The notes beneath the pieces were generated by a model. That model was not told where the DNA came from and searched no databases. It saw only the letters and a program-made list of their open reading frames with translations. The translations under genes and the position numbers were made by a program. This document shows positions 7,453-14,419 of a DNA stretch of 19,790 nt, in pieces. This DNA is from Bacillota bacterium (GTDB lineage Bacteria > Bacillota > Clostridia > Peptostreptococcales > Anaerovoracaceae). The DNA is taken from positions 1 to 19,790 of the forward strand of contig JAFRLD010000015.1 of NCBI GenBank assembly GCA_017431395.1, given 5' to 3'. Every line of letters starts with the position of its first letter. Position 1 is the stretch's first letter.

Positions 7453-7477
7453 TTCACAAACCCTTCACAATTGTAAA
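7453..7477 (+). promoter_or_regulatory. Paired TTCACA hexamers and near-palindrome upstream of ftsE
   Basis: TTCACA (7453-7458) and TTCACA (7464-7469) are spaced 11 bp apart, one helical turn, as in sites for OmpR-type response regulators. The second copy is also the left half of TTCACAATTGTAAA (7464-7477), a 14-bp palindrome with one mismatched pair. The site lies about 50 bp upstream of the -35 of the ftsE promoter. It resembles the Bacillus PhoP box and, read on the other strand (TGTGAA-N5-TGTGAA), the WalR box with one departure per half. The identity of the binding protein is inference. Confidence 0.4.
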
Positions 7478-7517
7478 AAAATTCAAGCCATATATAGGTC
7501 AAATTTCACCGAATCAC

Positions 7518-7546
7518 TTGGATTCTCCAACTATATGTAGTATAGT
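7518..7546 (+). promoter_or_regulatory. Sigma-A promoter of the ftsEX unit
   Basis: TTGGAT (7518-7523) and TATAGT (7541-7546) are separated by 17 nt, about 75 nt before the GTG of ftsE. It is the best promoter-like match in the 274-nt gap between the terminator and ftsE. No other clear promoter appears before 13402, so it probably drives ftsE through ctpA. Confidence 0.6.
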
Positions 7547-7621
7547 TATTATGTATTGGTGCCGGTCGAGGCAGGGATACATACACTTGATTCAATGAAC
7601 AGAAAGGACAGGGACGTCTGA

Positions 7622-8590
7622 GTGATCGAATTTCAGAACGTAACGAAATATTATAAATCGAACGTTGGCCTGGACAACGTAACCGTGAAGATCAACAAAG
7701 GAGATTTCGTTTTTCTGGTGGGGCCGAGCGGAGCTGGCAAGTCCACCTTCGTTAAGCTTATACTTAAAGAGATCGAGGCAGACAAGGGGCGGATCATCGT
7801 CCGCGGAGAGAATGTGACGAAGATGCCTGCGCGCAAGATCCCGCACCTTCGGAGAAATATCGGGATCGTGTTCCAGGACTTCCGGCTTTTGCCTAAGAAA
7901 ACGGTCTATGAGAACGTGGCTTTCGCCATGGAGATCATCCACCAGCCGAGGAAGCTGATCAAGAAGCACGTTCCTCAGGTGCTCTCCCTGATGGGGATCG
8001 CTGAGAAAGCGCATAAGTACCCGGATGAGCTCAGTGCGGGAGAGCAGCAGAGAGTCGCCATAGCCCGGGCGATCGTCAACAAGCCGAGGATCCTGATCGC
8101 GGATGAGCCGACCGGCAATCTGGACCCGGATACCGCCTGGGAGATCATGCAGCTTCTGAACATGATCAACCTGCGCGGGACCACCATCCTGATGGTGACC
8201 CATGCGAAGGACATCGTTGATAAAATGGAGAAACGTGTCATTGCCATCGAGAACGGGAGGATCGTTCGCGATGAGTTTGGCATGTATGGATATAAACAGG
8301 CGCTGATGGGCGATGAGAAGACTTTCGATGATACCGCGGTAAGAGACTATTCGGATGCAGGTCTTCTGAGCAATACCCGTGGGGCTACCCGTAGGACCTT
8401 CCGCAGATCACCGGCCAGAGGTGCCGGTGCGCACCGGCAGACGATCCACCATCCGGCGGACCTGCCGGCACATCCGCATGGCAGCGCCGACCGGGCAGCC
8501 CATATACCGGCAGGACGGCCGGGAGACCGGAATCCGGCCCCGAAGCGGGTCGATGACCGGACCAGATTCAAAAGAGGAGGGCAGTACTAA
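7622..8590 (+). CDS. ftsE: Cell division ATP-binding protein FtsE with a long basic C-terminal tail
   Basis: FtsE is the ATPase of the FtsEX complex, which uses ATP to switch on peptidoglycan hydrolases outside the membrane. The first 220 residues are a complete ABC ATPase: Walker A GPSGAGKS (34-41), Q-loop Q85, signature LSAGEQQR (137-144), Walker B ILIADEP (157-163, E162) and H194. FtsE usually ends near 225-230; here the frame runs to 322, and residues about 251-322 are rich in Arg, Pro, Ala and His with no predicted fold. The GTG start gives the canonical MIEFQNVTKYY beginning; GGGA lies 7 nt before it. ftsX starts directly after the stop codon. The tail could be a real disordered extension or the result of a frameshift near 8370, since another frame is also open there. 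Confidence 0.94.
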   Translation: MIEFQNVTKYYKSNVGLDNVTVKINKGDFVFLVGPSGAGKSTFVKLILKEIEADKGRIIVRGENVTKMPARKIPHLRRNIGIVFQDFRLLPKKTVYENVAFAMEIIHQPRKLIKKHVPQVLSLMGIAEKAHKYPDELSAGEQQRVAIARAIVNKPRILIADEPTGNLDPDTAWEIMQLLNMINLRGTTILMVTHAKDIVDKMEKRVIAIENGRIVRDEFGMYGYKQALMGDEKTFDDTAVRDYSDAGLLSNTRGATRRTFRRSPARGAGAHRQTIHHPADLPAHPHGSADRAAHIPAGRPGDRNPAPKRVDDRTRFKRGGQY

Positions 8591-9481
8591 ATGCGGACCT
8601 TCTTCTATACGATCAAACAGGCTTTCCTGCAGTTTGGCAGGAACTTCAATATGGGACTCGCCTCTATTTTCGCGATCACCGCGATGCTGCTGATCCTCAG
8701 TGTATTTTTCATTGCGGCCCTGAACGTGAACATGGCGGCGGAAGCCATCAAAGGGGACTATGACACCATCGAGATCTACCTTAAGGATGATGTCAAGAAG
8801 AAACAGGCGCAGAAGCTCGTCGCAGATCTCAAGGAGACCGATGGCGTAGCGGATGCCTGGTATAAATCAAAGAAAAAAGCCATGAAGGAATTCAAGGAGC
8901 GCTGGGGCGACAACGGGTATCTCCTCGATAACCTGGACCGCAATCCTCTGCCGAACTCCATCGTGGTGCAGATCGCAGATCTCGAGAAAGCCGACGCGAT
9001 CGCGGCCCACGCCGAAGGCCTCAAGGGCGTGGAGGACGTCAAGTATTACAAGGATACCGTCGACAAGCTCCTGAAGATCACGAAGTTCATCCAGTGGTCA
9101 GCGATCATATTGATGATCTTCCTGATCATCGTATCCATCGTGGTCGTATCCAATACGATCAAGCTGACCGTGTTCAACCGGGCGGACGAGATCACCATCA
9201 TGAAATACGTCGGTGCGACCAACTGGTTCATACGGGGACCGTTCCTTGTGGAGGGAATCATCATAGGCATCCTCTCCGCGGCGATCTCCGTGGGCCTGAC
9301 GGCGCTCATTTACCATAAGCTGATCGAGATGCTTGGGGACCAGCTTTTGTCCATCCTCAACATCCCGATGATCCCGGAGGAATTCCTGATCTATAACCTG
9401 GCCTGGATCTTCCTGGCGCTCGGCGTCAGCATCGGAGCCTGCGGCAGCATCATCTCCATGCGGAAGTTCCTGAATGCTTAG
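8591..9481 (+). CDS. ftsX: Cell division membrane protein FtsX
   Basis: FtsX is the membrane subunit of FtsEX. The 296-residue protein has the expected plan: a short cytosolic start, TM1 (about 23-46), an extracellular domain (about 47-165) that in other bacteria contacts the hydrolase or its activator, TM2 (about 168-190), TM3 (about 215-240) and TM4 (about 262-287), with a short cytosolic end. The segment NRADEITIMKYVGAT between TM2 and TM3 is the conserved FtsX coupling region facing FtsE. The ATG immediately follows the ftsE stop, with AGGAGG inside the end of ftsE, so the two are translationally coupled. The next gene encodes the likely extracellular partner. Confidence 0.95.
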   Translation: MRTFFYTIKQAFLQFGRNFNMGLASIFAITAMLLILSVFFIAALNVNMAAEAIKGDYDTIEIYLKDDVKKKQAQKLVADLKETDGVADAWYKSKKKAMKEFKERWGDNGYLLDNLDRNPLPNSIVVQIADLEKADAIAAHAEGLKGVEDVKYYKDTVDKLLKITKFIQWSAIILMIFLIIVSIVVVSNTIKLTVFNRADEITIMKYVGATNWFIRGPFLVEGIIIGILSAAISVGLTALIYHKLIEMLGDQLLSILNIPMIPEEFLIYNLAWIFLALGVSIGACGSIISMRKFLNA

Positions 9482-9493
9482 AGGAGGAAGGAC

Positions 9494-10582
9494 ATGAGAA
9501 AGCATCTATCCATATTGATCGCGCTCACGCTGGTCTTCTTCCTGATCGCTGATACGACGGCAGCTTCAGCTTCCGAGCTCTCGGACCTCGACAAAAAGAT
9601 AAAGGACAAGAAGGAGCAGCTAAAAGAGGGCAAGAAAAAAGAAAAAGAAATGATGCAGGACATCGTCGCCCTCGAGGAGACCATCGGAGAGCTGGACGGT
9701 GAGATCGAGAATGCAGAGGATGACCTGGCGGTCCTGACCGAGGAACTGGAACAGGCCCAGAAAAAAGTCCGGAAGCAGAACCGTAACCTGAGCAAGCGCC
9801 TCAGGAACATGTATAAGAATGGATCTGTAGGCTTCATGGACGTTTTGCTGAACTCAGGGAGCTTCACGGATTTTCTGACCAATCTCGATATGGTCCAGCG
9901 CATCCTGAAGAGCGATGAGGAAGTCCTGCAGGAGCTAAAGGACGCTCACGACGAGATAAAAAAGAAAAAGAAAGAAGTCGAAGAGCTCCAGGCGGAGCTG
10001 ACCTATGCGCAGCAGACCGCGGAGGCAGAGCGGGCGGATGTGGCCGCTCAGAAAGAAGCCCTGACCAAGGCGAACAAGCAGGCGGCTGATGACATCGGAG
10101 ACCTCGAAGCAGAGCGGGAAGCCCTCGAGGCCAAGCTGGCTGCCCAGAGCGAACAGGGCGAGATCAGTAACAGTAAGAAATCAAAATACAAGGAGGGCGC
10201 TCTCCTTTGGCCGCTGCCCAGCAGCCATGAGGTGACCTCTGAATACGGCTGGAGAAACTGTCCGTTCCACGGACGGGAATTCCACGCCGCGATCGATATA
10301 GGCGGAGCTTCTACCGGTTCCCCGATCGTAGCCTGCGCGAACGGCAAGGTCATCCATGCCGGCTGGTACGGCGGGTTCGGCAACTCCGTCATCATCGACC
10401 ACGGCGGCGGCATCAGCACGCAGTACAACCACTGCAATGCCGTCTATGTATCTGAAGGTCAGAAAGTCAAACGCGGACAGACCATCGCAGAAGTAGGATC
10501 CACCGGCTATTCCACAGGTCCGCACCTGGATTTTCGTGTATATAAGGACGGCAATGCCGTCAGTCCATGGGAGTATCTCTGA
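9494..10582 (+). CDS. Secreted coiled-coil M23 (LytM) protein, PcsB/EnvC-like partner of FtsEX
   Basis: This is a secreted protein expected to cut peptidoglycan, or to activate an enzyme that does, during division or elongation. Residues 1-26 are a signal peptide ending in ASA. Residues about 27-225 form long coiled coils interrupted by the conserved segment LSKRLRNMYKNGSVGFMDVL (99-118), as in PcsB, CwlO and EnvC. Residues about 235-362 are a LytM/M23 domain with HAAID (264-268), YNHC (H313) and GPHLDFRV (H344, D346). In the usual motif the last pair is HLH, so one zinc ligand position is Asp here; the domain may still bind metal or may be inactive as in EnvC. GAGGAGG overlaps the ftsX stop 6 nt before the ATG, supporting co-production with FtsEX. 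Confidence 0.92.
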   Translation: MRKHLSILIALTLVFFLIADTTAASASELSDLDKKIKDKKEQLKEGKKKEKEMMQDIVALEETIGELDGEIENAEDDLAVLTEELEQAQKKVRKQNRNLSKRLRNMYKNGSVGFMDVLLNSGSFTDFLTNLDMVQRILKSDEEVLQELKDAHDEIKKKKKEVEELQAELTYAQQTAEAERADVAAQKEALTKANKQAADDIGDLEAEREALEAKLAAQSEQGEISNSKKSKYKEGALLWPLPSSHEVTSEYGWRNCPFHGREFHAAIDIGGASTGSPIVACANGKVIHAGWYGGFGNSVIIDHGGGISTQYNHCNAVYVSEGQKVKRGQTIAEVGSTGYSTGPHLDFRVYKDGNAVSPWEYL

Positions 10583-12207
10583 TGAATCACAACCGGATCG
10601 TACAGAAACTGCTGGAACAACGCGGGATCACCGCGCCGAAAGATATAGAAGAATACCTGTCGGACAGGCCGAAGCGCACGTATGATCCTTTCCTGATGAA
10701 GAACGTACAGGAGGGGACCGACCTGATCTTAAGCGAGATCGCGAGCGGCCGCAGGATCTGCATTTATGGCGACTACGATGTGGACGGGATCACTTCGGTC
10801 TGCATTCTGCATACCGTTTTGTCAAAACTCACAGAGGATCTGACCTGGTACATCCCGTCGCGTTTCAACGAAGGCTATGGGCTGCATAGCGAGGCCATCG
10901 ACCTGCTGCACGAGGATGGCGTTGACCTGATCATCACCGTGGACTGCGGGATCACCTCGGTCAAAGAGATCGCTTATGCGAAGTCCCTGGGGATGAATGT
11001 CGTGGTCACCGACCATCACAGCGTCGGAGACGTACTGCCGGACTGCATCACGATCGACCCGAAACAGGAGGATGAGACCTATCCGTTCCGGGAACTGGCA
11101 GGCTGCGGCGTCGCATATAAACTGGCCCAGGCGATCCAAAGGCAGGCCGGGCTCGACCGCCATGTCATCGTAGAGATCCTGGATCTCGTCAGCCTCGGCA
11201 CGGTGGCGGACCTCGTCCCGCTCACCGACGAGAACCGGACCATCGTGAAATACGGTCTGATCAAGATCAACGAGAAGACGAGGCCCGGACTTGCTGCCCT
11301 GCAGGAAGCGATCTCCATTCCTGTGGTCACTTCCGGCAGGATCTCTTTCGGGATCGGACCGCACCTGAATGCGGCGGGGCGGATCCGCCATGCGAAAGAA
11401 GGGGTCAAGCTCCTGCTCGCTCCGGAATCGGATCCCCAGACCATAAGAACGCAGGTGGATACACTGATCGCCTGCAACTATGAACGAAAAAAACTGCAGG
11501 CCAAAGCCTATGACAAATGCTGTGAGCAGATCACAGGAGAGGAAGCGATCCTCTGCCTTAATGTAGATGATCTTCAGGAAGGGATCACCGGCAATACCGC
11601 CAGCAGGCTCAAGGAGAAATACAATCGTCCGGTCATCCTGGCGACCCCGGTCGGAGATGGACTGCTTAAGGGAAGCGGCCGGAGCATCCGCGGCGTAGAC
11701 CTGTTTAAACTGCTGGACCGGCACCGGGATCTGTTCGTGCGTGTGGGCGGGCATAAGAAGGCCTGTGGCTTCACGATCTCAGAAGAAAATTTCCGGACGA
11801 TCCAGCCTTTGCTCGAACGCGAGACACAGGACCTGTACGATGCAGACCCTTCGATCCTCGGGATCACCGGTAAATATGACCTGCAGATCGAACCGGAGGA
11901 TGTGACCCTTGAGCTCGCCCGGGCGCTGGAAGTCATGGAGCCGTTCGGAGAAGCCAACCAGCAGCCGGACTTCCTGATCGAGAACGTCCGTATCAATGTC
12001 CTGCAGCATATGGGCGCAGAGGACCAGCACGTCAAGTTCGCCGCCCTGCGGGATGGCGCGCGGATCGACTGCGTGCTGTTCCAGAAAGCGAAAGACTATG
12101 AGGATAAGCTCTATGGACCGGACCCGGTCAGCCTGATCGGCAGCGTCGAGATCAACGAATGGAACAATAACATCAACGCACAATTTCGTGTGGAGGAGAT
12201 ACTATGA
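10582..12207 (+). CDS. recJ: Single-stranded-DNA-specific exonuclease RecJ
   Basis: RecJ degrades single-stranded DNA 5' to 3' in recombination and repair. With this start the protein is 541 residues. It has a DHH domain with DYDVDG (64-69), DCG (121-123) and DHH (144-146), the conserved GIGPHLNAAGRI region (257-268), a DHHA1 domain with GGHKKACG (389-396), and a C-terminal OB-like domain. It is close to the compact E. coli-type length rather than the about 786-residue Bacillus form. The frame also has an ATG at 10567, but the one at 10582 overlaps the upstream stop as TGATG and has GGGAG 8 nt before it, so it is preferred. The downstream protease gene also overlaps its stop (ATGA). Its place inside a cell-wall unit seems organisational rather than functional. 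Confidence 0.94.
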   Translation: MNHNRIVQKLLEQRGITAPKDIEEYLSDRPKRTYDPFLMKNVQEGTDLILSEIASGRRICIYGDYDVDGITSVCILHTVLSKLTEDLTWYIPSRFNEGYGLHSEAIDLLHEDGVDLIITVDCGITSVKEIAYAKSLGMNVVVTDHHSVGDVLPDCITIDPKQEDETYPFRELAGCGVAYKLAQAIQRQAGLDRHVIVEILDLVSLGTVADLVPLTDENRTIVKYGLIKINEKTRPGLAALQEAISIPVVTSGRISFGIGPHLNAAGRIRHAKEGVKLLLAPESDPQTIRTQVDTLIACNYERKKLQAKAYDKCCEQITGEEAILCLNVDDLQEGITGNTASRLKEKYNRPVILATPVGDGLLKGSGRSIRGVDLFKLLDRHRDLFVRVGGHKKACGFTISEENFRTIQPLLERETQDLYDADPSILGITGKYDLQIEPEDVTLELARALEVMEPFGEANQQPDFLIENVRINVLQHMGAEDQHVKFAALRDGARIDCVLFQKAKDYEDKLYGPDPVSLIGSVEINEWNNNINAQFRVEEIL

Positions 12208-13343
12208 CGATATCAAAAGGCAGATTTATCATTATCATTTGCGCGGCGTTCGCGGCGGGGGTGATCCTGTCGCTGGCGGCCATGATCGGCCTCTCCGCCA
12301 AGTTCATCGATTCTTCCGGAGACGGGATCGACAAGGGCAAGCTTGCGCAGATCAATGCTTATATCGACAAATACTATCTGTGGGATGACTATAAGAAAGA
12401 TGACCTTGTGGACAACGCCTACAGAGGATACGTGGCAGGCCTTGGGGACCCATACTCCGCCTATATGACGAAGGAAGAGTTCGAAAGCTATGAGACCTCC
12501 GCTCTCGGAACCTATTCAGGGATCGGTGTGACGTTCGAGATGACCGAGAAAGGGGAGTACGTGATCGTTTCCGTCACGAAGGATTCCCCCGCGGACAAAG
12601 CCGGCCTTAAGCCAAAGGATCAGATCCTCGAGGTCGACGGCAAATACTATTCCAGCAGCGACGTGATGGCTACACATATCCGGGGCAAGAAGGGGACGAA
12701 GGTCACCTTGAAGCTCCTCCGGGACGGCAAAGAGTTCACGGAGACCATGACCCGCGATAAGATCGTGCAGGATTCCATCGAAGGTGAGATGCTGGATTCC
12801 GAGACCGGGTATATCCGGATCACCCAGTTCATCGACAGCACCGGAGCAGACTTCACGAAGCAGCTTCAGGACCTGGAATCCCAGGGGGCGAAGAAACTCA
12901 TCCTGGATCTGCGGGACAACGGCGGCGGCCTCGTGGATGACGCGGTGGCCGTGGCGGACCTGTTCCTTGACGAGGGCGTCTGCTGCTATGTGAAAGACCG
13001 AAACGGCAAAACCGAAGAATATAAGGTAAAAGACGGCAAGACGGATATCGAGACCGTCGTCCTGGTCAACGGCAACAGTGCCAGCGCCTCAGAGATCCTG
13101 AGCGCGGCGCTGCAGGACAATGGGTACAAAGTGATCGGCGAGAAGACCTTCGGCAAGGGCATCATCCAGACCAGTTTCAAGATGCAGGATGGGGATGCGA
13201 TCAAGCTCACGATCCTGGAGTACCTGTCCCCGAAGAAGCATCAGGTCCACGAAAAAGGCGTGACCCCGGATGTGAAGGTCAAGGACGATGAGAAGACCGA
13301 GGCGGACGAGCAGCTTGAGAAAGCAGAGGAGGTTTTGAAATAA
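12204..13343 (+). CDS. ctpA: Membrane-anchored C-terminal processing serine protease (S41, CtpA/CtpB type)
   Basis: This protease cuts proteins near their C-termini outside the membrane. The 379-residue product has one N-terminal membrane segment (about 7-33), a short helical region, a PDZ domain (about 95-180, with GIGVTF and SPADKAGLKPKD), and an S41 catalytic core. By alignment with E. coli Prc as I recall it, the triad is S294 in NSASASE, K318 in FGKG and Q322. The tail (about 360-379) is Lys/Glu-rich. GGAGGA lies upstream, and its ATG overlaps the recJ stop as ATGA. A promoter for the next gene follows, so this likely ends the unit. Its location after FtsEX and a secreted M23 protein suggests it may process envelope hydrolases; this is inference. 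Confidence 0.94.
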   Translation: MTISKGRFIIIICAAFAAGVILSLAAMIGLSAKFIDSSGDGIDKGKLAQINAYIDKYYLWDDYKKDDLVDNAYRGYVAGLGDPYSAYMTKEEFESYETSALGTYSGIGVTFEMTEKGEYVIVSVTKDSPADKAGLKPKDQILEVDGKYYSSSDVMATHIRGKKGTKVTLKLLRDGKEFTETMTRDKIVQDSIEGEMLDSETGYIRITQFIDSTGADFTKQLQDLESQGAKKLILDLRDNGGGLVDDAVAVADLFLDEGVCCYVKDRNGKTEEYKVKDGKTDIETVVLVNGNSASASEILSAALQDNGYKVIGEKTFGKGIIQTSFKMQDGDAIKLTILEYLSPKKHQVHEKGVTPDVKVKDDEKTEADEQLEKAEEVLK

Positions 13344-13379
13344 GCAAAGGCTGGACAGGTCCGGCAGCAAACCGGATAT

Positions 13380-13424
13380 GCACTTTAACGCTTTATAGTG
13401 CTTGACTTTAATTGGTGAAAGTGC
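13380..13424 (+). promoter_or_regulatory. Candidate operator: GCACT/AGTGC repeats around the yerC promoter
   Basis: GCACTTT (13380-13386) and AAAGTGC (13418-13424) form an inverted repeat that straddles the -35 box, and a third copy, AGTGC (13396-13400), lies between, 24 bp before the last. The downstream gene is a TrpR-family DNA-binding protein, so autoregulation is an attractive but untested reading. GCACT/AGTGC at 13380-13400 could also form a weak RNA hairpin, without a U-tract. Confidence 0.4.
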
Positions 13425-13430
13425 TATACT
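13402..13430 (+). promoter_or_regulatory. Strong sigma-A promoter of yerC
   Basis: TTGACT (13402-13407) and TATACT (13425-13430) are separated by 17 nt, with a TG one base upstream of the -10 (extended -10). It is one of the two best promoter matches in the window, about 33 nt before the ATG of yerC. The expected start site leaves a short leader containing AAGGAG. Confidence 0.85.
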
Positions 13431-13462
13431 CCTTTCAGAGGGTAACAGAAAGGAGTCCTGTC

Positions 13463-13768
13463 ATGACTTATGAATCAAAATTTAAAAACGACGACATCGA
13501 TGAACTGTTCAGAGCAGTACTTCTGCTGGAGGATGAGGAGGATTGTTATAGATTCTTCGAGGATATCTGCACGATCAATGAGATCAAGGCGATCTCCCAG
13601 AGACTGCAGGTAGCGAAGCTGCTCAGCGAGAACCGGACCTACAATGAGATCGAGTCGATCACGAAAGCATCGACGGCTACGATCAGCAGGATCAACAAGT
13701 GTCTGGTCTACGGAGCAGAGGGGTATCAGAGGATCCTGGCCCGCTTGAAGGAGCAGGAACAGGAATAA
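13463..13768 (+). CDS. yerC: YerC/YecD-family TrpR-related DNA-binding protein
   Basis: This is a small helical protein of the TrpR superfamily, probably a homodimeric repressor. The 101-residue product is typical of the YerC/YecD family: an acidic N-terminus, the conserved DICTINEIKAISQRLQVAKL (33-52), and a helix-turn-helix near 57-80 containing TYNEIESITKASTATISRIN, ending in Glu-rich sequence. The frame is open further upstream, but the ATG at 13463 has AAGGAG 7 nt before it and follows the promoter. The ligand and targets of YerC proteins are poorly known; relation to tryptophan is by fold only. Repeated AGTGC elements flank its own promoter. A hairpin follows 22 nt after its stop, so it may be expressed more than the genes behind it. 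Confidence 0.93.
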   Translation: MTYESKFKNDDIDELFRAVLLLEDEEDCYRFFEDICTINEIKAISQRLQVAKLLSENRTYNEIESITKASTATISRINKCLVYGAEGYQRILARLKEQEQE

Positions 13769-13790
13769 CCGGTACACAAAACAGGAAACG

Positions 13791-13813
13791 ATGGCGGCGC
13801 GATGCACCGCCAT
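13791..13813 (+). terminator. Hairpin after yerC, possible weak terminator
   Basis: ATGGCGG (13791-13797) pairs with CCGCCAT (13807-13813), a 7-bp stem with a 9-nt loop, followed by TTTGT. The T-run is short, so it may terminate only partly and set a lower level for the downstream genes, for which no new promoter is evident. An in-frame ATG of the next gene (13802) lies inside the loop. Confidence 0.5.
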
Positions 13814-13831
13814 TTTGTATGCAGAAAACAA

Positions 13832-14401
13832 ATGGAACTGTACCTTATCGAAGACTACAAGGAAATACATCCGGAGCTTAAAGGCACGGAGTTGACAGAT
13901 ACGCTGGTCCTGGATCTGCTGCGGGAGAGCGGGAAGCTGCCTCCGGAGAAAGAGGCCCTTGGACAGCCTGTGATCGAGCGGCTCCCCGGCGGCAAACCGG
14001 TGCTTAAGCTGCCTCAGGACCCGGCAGCCTCGGATCCTCCGGAGAAAGAGATCCATTTCTCGGTCTCGCACACGAACGAGACGTTCGGCTGCGTGATCGC
14101 GGAGCAGCCGGTAGGGTTTGACCTTCAGGTCACCCGTTCCGTCCGGATCCTCAGGATGGCGAGACGGTATTTCACAGCGGAAGAGATCTCATACCTGGAA
14201 GAAAGCGGTGAGGATGCCGCTGCCCTGGAGGAACGGTTCTTCAGGCTCTGGACGCGAAAAGAAGCCTATGCCAAACTGACCGGCGAAGGGCTCACGGCGG
14301 TCCTGGAGGGAGCACCGGTAACGGGACGGGACGATCTGGTGTTCACGGATATGAATTTCGGAGATGGCCTTTATGGCTGCATCTGTACATATGAAGATTA
14401 G
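13832..14401 (+). CDS. 4'-phosphopantetheinyl transferase (Sfp-type superfamily)
   Basis: This enzyme would move phosphopantetheine from coenzyme A to a serine on a carrier protein. The 189-residue product carries FSVSHT (76-81), the metal-binding VGFDLQ (94-99; D97, with Gln in place of the usual second acidic residue, as I recall also in the human enzyme) and WTRKEAYAK (140-148; K143, E144, K148). It lies between the size of AcpS (about 120) and Sfp (about 225). Its carrier protein is unknown, since no acyl-carrier, polyketide or peptide synthetase gene lies in the window. The ATG at 13832 gives the family-like opening MELYLIEDYKE but has no clear ribosome site. The alternative ATG at 13802 adds ten residues and sits in a hairpin loop. 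A metallo-hydrolase gene follows after 18 nt. Confidence 0.82.
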   Translation: MELYLIEDYKEIHPELKGTELTDTLVLDLLRESGKLPPEKEALGQPVIERLPGGKPVLKLPQDPAASDPPEKEIHFSVSHTNETFGCVIAEQPVGFDLQVTRSVRILRMARRYFTAEEISYLEESGEDAAALEERFFRLWTRKEAYAKLTGEGLTAVLEGAPVTGRDDLVFTDMNFGDGLYGCICTYED

Positions 14402-14419
14402 AATCAGGAGGAAATACAT

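Noticed and set aside
7401..7598. A 65-codon frame starting with TTG that resembles a signal peptide
   Set aside because: Its first codons are the terminator hairpin and it runs through the ftsE promoter; no ribosome site is present.
8379..8693. A 104-codon frame overlapping the FtsE tail and the ftsX start
   Set aside because: It cuts into ftsX out of frame, lacks a ribosome site, and shows no recognisable protein; retained only as a caution about a possible frameshift in ftsE.
10567..10581. Upstream ATG as the start of recJ
   Set aside because: No ribosome site precedes it, while the ATG at 10582 has GGGAG 8 nt upstream and the usual TGATG coupling.
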